From contig NC_046610.1 of the NCBI RefSeq assembly GCF_900324465.2, forward strand, positions 17,765,484-17,829,483: a DNA stretch of 64,000 nt, read 5' to 3'. The notes under the pieces are model-generated. The model was given only the letters and a program-made list of their open reading frames with translations. It was not told the DNA's origin and made no database searches. The position numbers were made by a program, and so were the translations under genes. Source of the DNA: Anabas testudineus (taxonomy: Eukaryota; Chordata; Actinopteri; Anabantiformes; Anabantidae). Positions 36,450-48,835 of the stretch are shown here, piece after piece (the stretch's first letter is position 1; every line of letters begins with the position of its first letter).

Positions 36450-38060
36450 AACACAGGGTACAACATATAAATTACATGATACGGTGTAATATCTAAGTGT
36501 ACCTCAGTTTTTATCAAGGAAAAACAGTCATTGTTTACGATTTCTTGCATTTGGTCCTCAGGTTCAGTGTTTTCTCAGCCAACTGCTGCCAACTAAAAGA
36601 ATAAAGACATCAGAGTGGATGAAAAGCACACAGTCAACAATGGGCACTTGGGCTATAAAGAGAAGCTTAGATCTGGGCTAAAAAAAAAAAACTGCTGAAG
36701 CTGGATCGTGTGAAAGCAAGAAGAAGCTAATGAGTCACCAGAGGAGGCCAAAACGGACAGAACGGCTGACACGTGTCTAACTGTACAACCACATAAAAAT
36801 GGCTCACCTTGTGAATATTTTTTACTGCACAATCGGCATGTCCAGTTTTGAGGCGACAGTGGTGACGAAGAGTTTTGTTTCTTTCCAGGATTCATGTCAC
36901 TGTGAGTGTACATGGTCTGAGGTTGATGATGTGAACACATGTGGAAGAAAGTACATATTTCGTTGGACAGTATTCCTGATCTTGCATTCTCTCATGCAGA
37001 CAAGTATCTGTCATTATAAATTAACAGTAAAATTGCTTATGTTGGTATCTGTATTTCCAGTCCCTGACCACATCGTCCAGTCCTTGCTTTAATTTGCCAG
37101 AAAGATTTTTCCCCGTCTTAGTTTACAAACACAAAGAGCAACATTTATACCATAAATGTCCTGCTCCTTGGAAAGGCTGTTCTGGCCATTTACAGAAATC
37201 TCATCACTGGCAATGTCATCAACATAATCTGTTTGTATCTACCAACAAACAAAGAAGCAAGGACAGGGAAGTGTTTTCAGGAGACTTGAGACTGCTGAAA
37301 TTTAAACTGGGTTTTGATAGTAGGGAGTGCGAGATTCATTTATGAAAGTGTCAGATTTCCCCTTTGAGCAATTTTTTGAGCAAAGCCTAAATACCAGTGT
37401 GTTTGCACCAACATGAATAATTTGATTAAATGTAGCACACTAATAGCGCCGTATTGATTGACCTACTGTATATGACTACACATTTTGTCAGTGAAGATAA
37501 ACCTGTAGCAGACCAGGAAAACATACATCTTTTGTTTTCTGAGTGGCTGCTAGTGGCTCATTTGAATGGAGCAGAAAGCAAGCACCAGTAAAGTCCCTTT
37601 ATTTTTCTCTTATTTTATTGGTCACTGTTAAAATATTCCCCACATTATTTCTGAAATGTTATTTCAGACATTTGATCGCTTTAACAGAAGAAGTATGGTC
37701 AGGTTACGGGTAAATCTGACTCCTGTTAACGGTTTAGTCACTGGTATCTTACTTCTTGTGGGTTTTACAGTAATCCGATTATTTGTGTTGATGTAAATAC
37801 ACTGATCACTAGCTTCTCCTGAAGAGCATCGTAATTATAATCTGAACCTTTAATATTTGACAGAGAACCTGAAAAGATTTGAGTTTATATTGAGGAATAT
37901 TAGTTTAGACGCTGCAGTAAAATGCAATGACATTGGATACTGTATTTAAATAATGTTAATAATAGGCTATATTGTAATCAAAGGCTCAAGACACCTTGTA
38001 TTATATGTTCTTATTTAATTTGTTAGATTAATAAAGCATTTAGAATAAATCTGTTTGTGT
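36450..38060 (+). other. vps37a 3' UTR
   Basis: No separate gene here. AATAAA signals at 36600-36605, 38030-38035 and 38044-38049 allow a short or a 1.6-kb 3' UTR. The distal pair is followed by a GT-rich stretch (CTGTTTGTGTGCTGTTTGT), typical of a real cleavage site. The ORF at 37094-37345 shows nothing recognisable. Confidence 0.65.
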
Positions 38061-38249
38061 GCTGTTTGTTCTGTTTAGCTACTGCACAGCAGTGGGATCA
38101 GATAGTTCAGTGGTGACCAGAAGTGTTCAGTGTACTTATACCTCCTACAGAACAAAGACAAAATGTCGAGAAGTTTAATAAAGTATTTTATAGATGCACA
38201 GAATTTGTAGCAAGTAATAACAAAACTGAGAATACACTACTTCCCTTAA

Positions 38250-38516
38250 GTTATTCTAGTTTAACATTAAAGGTACAAACACAGATTGGTACAGCTCACT
38301 ACAAGGACCTGACAGTACAAGAGTTTCCTCCTCCTCCGCAGCAGGTGGCGATAATTCAACCAAAGTTCGTGTCGACAACCGGAAACCACGAAGAAGAGGA
38401 CAAACCGGAAATACAACAGGAAAGCGCGGATGTGAGTGAAATTGGAAAAGTCCGAAGTTTCTGCGACTAATCTTCATTTTTTCTGCTAATTTCTGAACAG
38501 AAGCTTCCAGCCGCAG
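38250..38516 (+). promoter_or_regulatory. nsmce1 promoter and non-coding first exon (candidate)
   Basis: A CpG-bearing block ends at CCGCAG followed by GTTAGC (38517), a plausible donor. The first coding exon of nsmce1 has an acceptor right before its start codon, so an upstream untranslated exon is expected. Only about 200-300 bp separate it from the distal vps37a poly(A) signals. Confidence 0.45.
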
Positions 38517-39375
38517 GTTAGCAACTGTTAAAGATTAACTGACGAAACACATCACATTCACTTCAAAGTTGTCATTAGCTTAGCAACGGCTAAAGAAACC
38601 ATCATTGTTAACAATTGTTATTCAGTGTTATTACACACATCGTATTTTGTACTTTAGTTTATTTCGTTTCATCCTCAGTGGTTGTCATTTATATTTCACT
38701 GCTAAGTTACTGAGCCGTAGTAGAGTTGCTGCACTCGTCTCAAGTGTGAGTTAGCACACGATAAATGAATAAAACGAGGTTGAATTTGTTTGAGTTTTAG
38801 TTGAATTATAACTTTTCTGACATTTAGGAGACACACGAAATATTCAGACATTGTAGAAATTAGTGAACAGATAAATTGCACTGCTTGATGTAAGTCCTGG
38901 CTGTGGTAAACACTCTTCTGTGTGGCTGTCTCCAGATACCTGACAGTAAATCACAGTTACTGTATAAGGGTATAATAAGTTGTGGCCACTGTGATTCATT
39001 TATTTTTATATTGCATTGGCCAATTATTTATATGCTACACTCAGTACATCACTGGTGCCCAAACATCTTCATACCCAATTTTGCTCTCAGTTTCCTCTGA
39101 ATTTGCTCCTCTGAATTTTCACAAATTTAAAAGACGATGTCATATTTGTTGATGTAAACAGTGAATTTTGAGTGAATCAGTGAATCAGTACTTGACTGAT
39201 TGACCTTCAACTGTGCTTACTCTAACCTTTCTTCAAATTCTCCTGTAGAAGATAGTTGCACAATGTGATGGCTGATTTAAGAGTGCTTTCTGTTCAGCCT
39301 TTCCTCATAATGTCAAATGAAAGTTTGCATAACCACCTGTGTGCATGTTCTGTGTGTCCAGGTCAGTCCAGAGAC

Positions 39376-42300
39376 ATGTCACGACAGCTGGGAGACAGTC
39401 ATAGAAGGTTTCTGCAAACCATGATGACTGTTGGCATTGTTGATGAACCTGGAGCGAGGGCACTCTATCAGCATTGTTGTGAAACACACAACAGTAAGTC
39501 ATTGTATGTACATACTGTCTAAGCAGTCAGACAGTAGTGCCTTTCTCTATCAAGAGATGGGAGTCAAAGCTGGCCAAAGCCCGTGCACATCCCTGTACAA
39601 TAAGAATATTTTTACAATACTACTACTACAAAAGTCTTCTTAGTGAATTGTTTTTAAAATTTCCATCCTTGAATTGTAAAAAATTTATATTTATTTATAA
39701 TTTTTATAAACTACTCCATATAAACTGTGAATTGTTGTTGACATTTCCAAAGCCAAACTTTTAATGCTGGGAATGTGTAAATTTTTGGACCATTAAGTTG
39801 CCTTGCAATTAGGTCAGTTGATTTTGAAGTAAATAGGAATTTATGTCTTCATTTCCAATTTGCTATGTAGTTTAGTTTTGTGCCCAAAAACTACACTCAC
39901 TGGCCTCTTTATTTGGTACACCTGCACATGGCAACAACTCTGTGGTCTGTGTATTTAACAATTTGCTTGGGCCCACCAGACTTGGACCATGTTAAGTCAG
40001 AAAAACATTGCCTGTTTGATGAGTCTTGATTTTTGCATTATTTGCAGCATTTGGATGTTAGGGTCAGAATTTGGCGTAAACAGCATAAATTTATCCTGCA
40101 TTGTAGTGGCTATGGTGTGGGAGATATTTTCTTAGCACACCTCTGGTGTCTTACTACCAACTGTGCATTAGTTAAATGCCACAGCTTACCCGAGTATTGT
40201 TGCTGACAATTTCCTTTATGACCACAGTGTATCCATCTTCTGATGGTTAAATTCAACAGCATAGCGCTCCATGTCACAACGCTAAAATCACCTCAGACTG
40301 GTTTGTTGAATACAATTAGTTCACAGTACTGAAATGGCCTCTACAGTCACCAGATCTCAATCCAATAGAGCACCTGTAGAAAGTAGAGTGTGCTGGAGGA
40401 ACGACGTGACACAAAAACTACACCGTAAAAATCTATTGTGTTTTGTTTACAGCACTTTGAAATAGTCTGGTGTGTCTGCTGTACTTGCCCGGGAAATCTC
40501 CATCTAGAGAAGTTCAGGGTTCCAGTGCATGTGTAAAAGCAGCTTAAATCTTTTGAAGACTGACAAATTTGATCTTTGTTGCAGCACAGTGTGCCCCTGA
40601 CAAATTAGATGATTTCATTGATGCCATCAACTCAAAGTTGCAGCCCATGTTCATGCAGATTCGGAAAGGGATGTCTGAAGACAGCGGTCAACAATACTAT
40701 GCTTTGGTTAGTCTCTTTTATTCCTGCAATAGACCTGTGGAGTCTGGCCTGTCCCATATTTAGTGACTTATTTAAAATGATTTCTAGTAAATTGATGTGA
40801 GTACTTAAAATCCCAGGACAGTTGCCCACATGAATGTACAGAGACTGAAAACAAACAGAGATGCACAGGTTTAAATTAACAAGAAGTTATAAAGTTATTA
40901 GAGGTTTTATAAAAAACACAAACTAAGAATTAAGTTAATGTCAATAAATGTCTGTAGAACCACCAGGAGGCATTGTTAATCACAGTCACTTCAATCCTGT
41001 CCAGGTAAACATGGCTGAGACTGATATCACCAGAATGTCATCAGACTATGCCGATAACGAACTGGAGCTGTTCAGGAAAACGGTGAGTTAAATTCATAGG
41101 AAATCCTCAGAATTTTTAAGTTTAAAAAAAAATATATTAATGGTCGATTAGAGAATTAAACCCTGAAATATCACACAGTCTTTTTACTCAGTAGTGGTGT
41201 AAACCCTCTCTAGCTTGTAATTCAATTTATTTATCACATGGCATATGATATGTCACCATTGACCAGTTAGATTAATGTAGTCATTGACATTGTGTTTTAG
41301 TTCTGAAACGCACATCAGACTGATTAGGATATATATGTTCAGAGGCCACGGTGTAACATTTGATAATGCAATCTGTGAAAATCACCAGCCGTTCTTGCTT
41401 TTCATCAGTGTGAGATGACCTCTGGACATGCTGTATTTTTATTTATTTATTTTTTATTTGTTGAGTAATGTGAGTTGTCCTTACTCAGATGGATTTGATT
41501 GTGAATGCTGAGAACGGCAAGGCCTCCTCCACTGACATTCTGAACAGCACTGACAGCATGACCACGAAAAAGCTGAAGAAGAGCGAAACAGAGCTTCTCT
41601 TGAAACGACTTGTTCATGATAAATGGCTTAATGAGGTAAAACACAGTATTGAAATTCAAAATCTAAATTAATTTGTAACCTACCAGGAATTTTTGTTATG
41701 GAATGTAACTTTAAAGACATAGCACATTTACACTGTGTCTATATTTCCCAAAATGTCTATTACAGTTTAATGTGGCATGAAACTCATAATGAGGCAAGAA
41801 CAAAATGAGAAATAAGCAATAAGCAATGTGAAACGTGGTATGTTGTCATCAAATCACCATATTATGTTTATAATCGACATTTATTTTTCATTGTCCATAA
41901 AATAATAACCACTATTAAGTCGATTAAGCAGTACTACCCACTTTAGCACCAATTTTGTTGATTTGTTAAGTGTGTAACTGATTTCTGTTGATTAATATAG
42001 AAACAGGGTGAATACACCTTGTCTACCAGATGCATCATAGAGATGGAGCCCCACATCCGCACAATGTACCAGGACCAGGTTAAATTGTGTCATATCTGTC
42101 ACAGCATCGCATTTCAGGTAAGTGTTTCCTCTGTCTTTCTGTTGTGAATCAACCTTATACCTCTGTGGAAAATTACAAATGAAATAAAATAGTAGTGGCT
42201 CTGTCATTTATATGCAAAAATACTAATCACTGATTTAATTTTTTAAATTCAATTTGTAATTAGTTGAATAAATAAAAAAAGAAATAACTATTTCTACACC

Positions 42301-42893
42301 TGACATTTCCTATACATATCTGACACGTCTGTTGACTAATGCAATTTTAATCTGATCGAATTGGTTTTTTTGTTCGTTTGTTTGTTTCAGTGCCAAATTT
42401 GTGAGAATCCTACATGTGGTATAAAGATACACAACCCATGTGTAGCAAGATACTTTAAAGGCAGACCAGAGCCGCGGTGTCCAGCCTGTGACGACTTTTG
42501 GCCACATGAAATCCCCGGTATTTCAGTTTTAAAATTAATTACATTTATTTTAAAAGTCTTCATTTTAATAATTACATACTTGAGTGATATAGTATTAAAT
42601 ATATGAATATATAATAGTAGTACTTAAAATATATAAAATATTATTGTATTCAAGTATGTAAATCCATCCCCAGAATATTTAGCTTTTCAAAAATCAAACA
42701 TCTTACTCTATTTATGTTTTGGAACTATAATAATATTTTTTTTACATTTGTAGTAAAATATACTGATGATTGATTGAGGTCATAAAAACCAAAGTCTATC
42801 ATGTGCGTTTCCCTTTGTGTTGTAGTTTGTAATGAGTCTTTTGCGGTGTTTATTACAGAAGTGAGACGGCATCATTCTCAGTCCAGAAGATGA
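39376..42893 (+). CDS. nsmce1: nsmce1, SMC5/6 complex RING-like subunit (7 coding exons)
   Basis: Nse1 homologue of the SMC5-SMC6 DNA repair complex. With the MAGE protein Nse3 it acts as an E3-type ubiquitin ligase module in the nucleus. Exons: 39376-39493, 40585-40706, 41005-41082, 41489-41635, 42001-42117, 42391-42517, 42859-42893, total 744 nt, 247 aa. The start [17 protein letters not shown] aligns with the human VHRRFLQLLM region. Winged-helix segments include [23 protein letters not shown] and LVHDKWLNE. The variant RING lies at about residues 185-236 ([28 protein letters not shown]). The C-terminal tail ([11 protein letters not shown]) is shorter than the human one by recall. Poly(A) signals are at 42942-42947 and 42993-42998. 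Confidence 0.95.
39892..40425 (+). mobile_element. Tc1-like DNA transposon fragment
   Basis: In nsmce1 intron between coding exons 1 and 2. The left terminus CACTGGCCTCTTTATTTGGT is the known CACTGGCCACTTTATTAGGT end. Broken transposase follows in + orientation: VRIWRKQH-like, [11 protein letters not shown], and [10 protein letters not shown], the latter being the last-acidic-residue motif of Tc1 DDE transposases. Several stops and deletions; the right end is missing. Confidence 0.85.
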
Positions 42894-42999
42894 AGGCTTC
42901 AGCATCAAATATGCCTTTATAATATTTTAATATTAGTTTGTAATAAATCTGACATTTTCATTTAAATGTTTTAAATTATTTTCTTCTACAAAAATAAAC

Positions 43000-43831
43000 A
43001 AGGAGTTGTGTCACTGAAATGCGTTCATCATGTTTATTTTCTCATCGTCATGAAAAAAAACACCAGCACAGTTTTGTTTGTGCTTATTTTAGAAATGCAA
43101 ATGATTCCTTCTGCTGTGTATGCTGCTTCAGGATCAATTATGAACAACATAACAACTGTTAACACATAATAACACATTTTATTTATTTTTTTCTCAAGTT
43201 AGAGATTTGATAGATCTATCTATCAAACTAAATTATCCTGGCAGTTAGTTTATATAGTTTTAACAAACCAGAGGTCATAATATATCAAAGTCTACTGGTA
43301 TAAACTTGATATTATTTGGAAATGTTTTTGTAACCAATATATTCATATCATTTGTGTTTTTAAATTTAATGTGTAGGGAGTTACTTACATAGTCAATAAA
43401 AGTAAAAGATGTTTAACTTTCTGTTTTTTTGCTGTTATATATGAAAATCTGTGCTGAAATAAAAGTAGAGCTATTAATACATTACAACTGCAACAGTTTT
43501 ATTATTGAATATTTGTTTTTCACATTCAAATCATTCTTTCTATATGAAATGTAAGAAAATGCATAAGATCGTCAAATGAATATTATAATGTTCAAATGCC
43601 TGTGTTTTTGTTTGTTTAAGCAAAATCAAAACATATTCAGTTTGCTGTAATGTAAGACAAGGAAAAATAGCATTTAATTCATGAGTCCTAAATCTGTCAG
43701 ATTAACATGGTGGTTAGACAGAGAAAGGGAGACAAATGACATCAGTCAGTACAACACCCTAACTAATATGAAATGGTGCATTTGTGTTGTTTCATTTTAC
43801 ATTCTCACATGCCAGGTGACATTATATGTAT
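43000..43831. other. Spacer between nsmce1 and the TAAR gene
   Basis: Very AT-rich, the two genes being convergent. It must hold the 3' UTR of the receptor. I see no further gene or repeat. Confidence 0.6.
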
Positions 43832-44836
43832 CTAGTGAGTTTGAAGTACATTAGCCTGACTGGAGTCTTGCTCTAGTATCTTTAGGGTCACAATGAACTT
43901 GATCGTTTTTCTAAACCAAGGATAGAAAAAAGTATATATGAGTGGATTCAGACAAGAATTAAAATATAACATCCAGGATACAATAGCCCAAGATGAGGTG
44001 CTGTTGGAGGTGTCTTGACCTGCAATAGAAGGGTAATAATATGGACAGAAACTCATCAGAAATATCATTATGACCACACCCAGAGTCCTGGCTGCTTTTT
44101 TCTCTGATTTCTTAGCACCGACTCTTCCTGAGCCTCCTGCCACAGCTGTAACGCGAGTCTGCATGGCACGAGCCTGTGACACTGCCACAAGAAACACTCT
44201 TGCATACAAAACTATTATAATTGAACAAGGGCTAATAAAAGTGACTATAAGGTCAATGGCTCCAGGGACATAGTTAATCACCACTAAACACTCTCCGTAG
44301 CAGGAGTTGTATCTGTTTGGCTGACTAAGGTGGTCCTTTAAGATCAGCCCGTTGTAGAGAAGTGAGCAGGCCCATAGCAAACACACAGTTGCCTCCACTC
44401 TACTGCGAGTGATTTTTGTGGGGTACTGCAGAGGGTAACAAATAGCTACATAACGATCAATGGATATGAGCACCATGTTCCCCACAGAAGCTGAGGTGAG
44501 AGTGAAGCCGATGATGTAAGACATAGCACACATGAGGTCACCCAACAGCCAGCATGTTTCTATGAAACGCACAGTTTCCACCGGCATCACCAGCAGTCCC
44601 ACAAGGAGGTCTGAGATGCCCAGGGAGAGCAGGAGCAGGTTGGTGGGGGTGTGAAGCTGTCTGAAGTGGGAGATAGAGATGATGACCAGCAGGTTTAGAG
44701 CTACAGTGAGCACTGTTATGAAGGAAAACAGTGTATAGAGGAGGACAGCCTCAGAGTGAGGTCGCATTACCCCCCTGCAGGATGAGTTTAAGAGCTGAGG
44801 GAAGCATAGCTCTTCTCCCTCCACACTGTCCATCAT
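43832..44836 (-). CDS. Trace amine-associated receptor, single exon, non-classical amine site
   Basis: 334-aa class A GPCR. The N-terminus CFPQLLNSSC (residues 11-20, sequon at N17) and the TM7 motif NSCLNPLIYTFFYPWF (293-308) are TAAR hallmarks, so an olfactory amine receptor is expected. DRY is at 127-129, the TM3 disulfide Cys at C103. Counting from R128, position 3.32 is G110, not the Asp that binds amines in classical aminergic receptors. TM5 has D195, eight residues before P203 (5.50), that is position 5.42, as in a large teleost TAAR clade. Position 6.48 is Phe (F263) instead of Trp. Two in-frame Met codons open the gene; an acceptor-like TTCTAG lies just upstream. The exact TAAR subfamily number cannot be told. 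Confidence 0.93.
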   Translation of the reverse strand: MMDSVEGEELCFPQLLNSSCRGVMRPHSEAVLLYTLFSFITVLTVALNLLVIISISHFRQLHTPTNLLLLSLGISDLLVGLLVMPVETVRFIETCWLLGDLMCAMSYIIGFTLTSASVGNMVLISIDRYVAICYPLQYPTKITRSRVEATVCLLWACSLLYNGLILKDHLSQPNRYNSCYGECLVVINYVPGAIDLIVTFISPCSIIIVLYARVFLVAVSQARAMQTRVTAVAGGSGRVGAKKSEKKAARTLGVVIMIFLMSFCPYYYPSIAGQDTSNSTSSWAIVSWMLYFNSCLNPLIYTFFYPWFRKTIKFIVTLKILEQDSSQANVLQTH

Positions 44837-44839
44837 CCA

Positions 44840-45990
44840 GCACCTAGAAGAGGTGTCGAACCAAACCGGCTGAGCTCAAGCAACTCTCTGATTGTATCAC
44901 ACATAATGTAGCTCATTCATCTCTGACAGCATCCCCTACTCTTCCTGACCTCCCCACTCTCTGCTACACTTCTCTCTCCTATCTACTCACCTTCTTCTAT
45001 TGTCATCTTATTTCTTGTTTTTCTCTTCCTCACACCACCCTTTCCCAGTTTTCTCCTCCCCTTTCATCCCTTGTTACATGATGCAACTTGTGAGTTTTTA
45101 GAAGAGAATAGTTCTAGGACTACAACTTTGAATCCCTATTATTTGCAAATTAGTTGTCAGATCATTTGTTATCTGCAGAAACCTTAAAGCATATTTGACG
45201 TGTTGCTCATGTACTTGTATAATTTGTTTTAAACAAAATTACGTGGCCACAAACAATGGGAACCAAAATAATCAACTCATTTTCCAATCACATTGGAAAT
45301 CAGAGGAAACATTTGAAATCACAGGCTCGTCCAAGTTGTGTTAATTAAAAATGTGTGTGGCTGGGGCTTGATTGTATGAACTCTCAACAACGTCTGGACA
45401 TTCTCCTGATGAGTCAGTGGATGGTCTGCTGGGGGGTCTCCTTTCATCCCGGTACCTCACACGAGTCAGGATTCTGTTGGCTATAACAGGGACGTCTGTG
45501 CGACTGTTCAAGTGCATGCCTTCCCAGACTATGACTAACCCACCGCCAAACCAGTCATGCTTTCTGTAAACCTTTAAAACTATTGTAGCCGAGCATCTGG
45601 GGTTCATCTAAGCTAAACAATTAAAAGCATTAGAATCAGGGCTCAGTTTCGTTGATAACCATCCTTCACTTTTTATTATTCAACACCAACACATGTCAAG
45701 AGAGGCACATATTTTACCTCCTTGAGATGATGACGGGTCACGATAAACAAAACACACAAGTATAAGATAGTCTGTTACATATATCCCCTACTCAAAAGTG
45801 GGACAGATGAGGTCCCTGTGACAGGAGAAGCTGGTACAGAAGGCAGAACTTCCCTGAAGGAAGAGCCAGTATTGTTTCAATGAGGACTGGATTAACAAAA
45901 CACTCTGTAAGGACCCTCTTACCTCTATAAACCAGGGCCTGCTCTGAGCGATACGGGCCCTTTTAGTGAGGCTCCAACTGCGTGCTGTTC
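44840..45990. other. Region upstream of the TAAR
   Basis: Contains a CT-rich stretch (44930-45070) and no intact gene. The 88-aa - strand frame at 45341-45607 (RYRDERRPPSRPSTDSS) looks a little like retroelement coding sequence but I cannot support an assignment. Confidence 0.45.
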
Positions 45991-46149
45991 TCTGTTGGTT
46001 TATTAAGCCATACCAATGCCTTCATCTCATATGCATGAATACAATCATCCTCATTATAATACAGTTTCTGTCTATGATGAGCTACTGACGCGTTGAGCCT
46101 AGTGACGCTGAAGGCAGACTCCAGCCTCTCAACCAAGGCTGACGTACAG

Positions 46150-47460
46150 TACTTTGCAGAGAACCAGAGCTCCCTGCAGCCAACATGCAGGTAGGCGAAA
46201 GCATGTCAGTTGAAACCTGTGCCTCACCCTCGTGCCTGAGGTAGAAAGGGGTAAAGCAGGTGCTAGCATGTTTGGAGGTGTTACATGCAAAAGCATCCTG
46301 CTGAACATAAGTGTCCCACTCACCTTCCTGAAAAATTAACATGACTCTTCCTAGAATCATTGTAGTAGTGCCTGCATTTCAGCATCACTGTGAAGAAGAG
46401 AAGGTGTGGACTTCTTTCCAACCAGATGGTTCATTGGTGCTCCACATTGAGAATTTCTTATACATCACCTGTAGTAAGAGAACAGACCCATAAAACCTGA
46501 CCTCTGCGAGTGTGGGGGGTGTGGGCCATCTATGTTACATGGGTCAGACTGGAGGCCCTCACTAAAGACCATGTGGCCCAAAAACACCACATGTTCCCTG
46601 GCAAAGTTGCATTTCTTGGGATTGAGTTTCAGGCCTAGACAAAGCATCCTCTAAATGAGCGAGGTGGTCCCCAAATGTGTGGCTGCAGTGCACGATTTTT
46701 AGCAAGAAAATCTAGACCGAGTAGCATCTTACTGTGCAGAATCCCTCAGAGCATTACATGTGCTGCCATGAAGTGGCACCCAAAAGTGACTGAAATAGTG
46801 CCCAGTATATCCAACATCTGTTCATTCACTGCTCGAGTCAATGTTGTCAGAGACCTCAGTGCCTTCCACCACTCCCCTCACATACAAAGTGGGGCTGTCT
46901 CCACAATCTACACCATAAGCCTTTTCGGTAATGTCATTCTACAGAAGGCCTTAATAGCAAAAAGCTGGTGTTTGGGACACAATGCCAGCTACTTTCCAGC
47001 TGCCTGATTTTTATCCTCCTGCTGACATGGCAGGAAATGCACACATTTTCTCGCCTCTCCATCAAATCAGTTCCACCACATAGGAGTAGGGCTCTTCCTT
47101 TGAGGCGATCTGTGGGGGGTGTCATCCTAGTGTCCTGGTGCCGGCAACATGAGGAGTATTCTCCTTGGGGTGAGAGCACCCCACAGTCTAACGAGCACCC
47201 CCGCTATCCATCCAGGGGCTCTCTTAAAATGCCTCACAAAAAGTGCAACCACAATTTCCCCTTGAGGATGAGCGAAATCCCTGTGCCCCCCTCTTTGAAT
47301 TCCAGCTAAAGCCTCCTCCAAATCAGTTGCACCTTTTTCAAGGCGCTTAGCTTTCAAGGCTGGATCCAAGAAGAAGCTGGAATTGATTCCAGAGAAGCAC
47401 TGAAATTTGTCCTCTTTCTGTGTAACAGGCCCATAGTCAGGGAACACCTCCATCAGATCA
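46150..47460 (-). mobile_element. Ty3/Gypsy LTR retrotransposon fossil
   Basis: Decayed copy on the - strand. In element order there are a gag-like part (about 47450-47130), a reverse-transcriptase part (about 46650-46465, with LNPKKCNF and VVFLGHMV motifs) and an integrase C-terminal part (about 46360-46180, FACNTSKHAS-like). The internal region is far shorter than a full element, with many breaks and large losses, and no long terminal repeats were found. It looks old and non-functional. A Tc1-like fragment lies directly beside it. Confidence 0.7.
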
Positions 47461-47579
47461 GACTGCTCACATCAGCAGCATACACCTCTAAGCTCTTGCA
47501 CACCCAAGCCAGTAAGCTGTCCCTGAAGCAGATATATGCTCACTGTGACCAAATCTTTTATTAACAGCAGCATAATCAG

Positions 47580-48072
47580 ATTTCAGTGTATCTGGAAAAA
47601 TGAATGCAGCAATGTACAGAAAATCCCTTTATGAAAAGCATGTTCCAGAGTGCTCTGGACCTCAGACTGGGGTGACGATTTATCTTTCAACAGGCAACGA
47701 TCCTAAGCACACAGCCATGATAAGAAAGGAGTAGCTACTGGAAAACTCTGGAAAAGTCCTAGAGTGGCCCAGCCAGAGCTCAGACTTGAACCCAATTAAA
47801 CATGAGACATCTGAAAATAGCTGTGTCCCGATGCTTCCTATCCAACCTCATGGAATTTGAGAGGTACTGCAAATAAGAATGAGAAAATTGGTGCTAAAGA
47901 TAGATTAAGTATTGAGAAAAGACTTTAAATACTTATGTATATGTATATTTAATTAAAAAAAAGAAGGTTTTCACTTTATTGTGATGGATTACTTTGTGTA
48001 TGTTTTTATTTTCTATTTCTGTACTAATTTGCAATGCAGAAGTAAGGAAATATGAATACTTTCTGAAGTACC
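47580..48072 (+). mobile_element. Tc1-like transposon, 3' half
   Basis: Transposase remains in + orientation: CAGGCAACGATCCTAAGCAC matches the NDPKHTA motif region and CAGACTTGAACCCAATTAAA matches SPDLNPI. The right end reads TATGAATACTTTCTGAAGTA, close to the Tc1-type terminus GAATACTTTC. Broken by stops and small deletions; the left half is absent. Confidence 0.85.
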
Positions 48073-48079
48073 ACTACTT

Positions 48080-48830
48080 TTATTAGTGGAACAATAAATG
48101 TATTTGTTCATTTAATAACATTATATTGTATATTCATCAAACCTTGAATGTGCAAAATGCTTCCTCGTTATTTGCTGCCTCTCTAAATTAATTGACCCTT
48201 AAGTGGTATTAATGTCATGTTTCACTTTGAAATTAAGATCTTACACAACTAGTCGCATGAAACAGTTTTACCTTATATCTAATTTTTTTTTTTGTTCAAT
48301 TGTTTGACATTTGTGCTAAAGCAGCTTTGAGTTTTTACTTTTCATGTACAGTTACAGCCATGTTTTCTGCCTCAGCTTTGGTGTGTAAAGGGATTAAAGT
48401 TGCATCATGTGTTGATGTTGAAGTGTGTTTATTAACACCTTAGATTGGAATTCACCCGTGGCTTAATTTGTTATTAGACATTATTACAAGGTGTGAACAT
48501 GTCCCTGTGGTACACAGCACAACTTTACTGTTTGTTTATCAAAGTTGAAACTACTGTTTCAAGGTGTGTGGTTCTCAATAATATCTATGTAAAACATGGT
48601 TACTTAACTTAATTTAGATCAGTTGGCATTATTATTCTGTGGTACTTTCAGTTATCTTTTCTTATTCTTTGTAACTAGTTTAACAATTAGAGGATAGTTT
48701 TGTACATTTATGCCAGACTAAACTGCCCTGATTGCTACAATTACAGCAAATTTAGATTTAGCCAAATTAATCTGTAGCACATATATTAAATAATATAGTA
48801 CTATAGTTGTAAACTTTTTTTTGTTTGTTT
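48080..48830. other. AT-rich intergenic DNA
   Basis: No open frame, RNA gene or repeat recognised. Confidence 0.6.
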
Positions 48831-48835
48831 GTTTG

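Noticed and set aside
45341-45607. Possible retroelement coding piece on the - strand
   Set aside because: Resemblance too weak to assign to the Gypsy fossil or to any gene.
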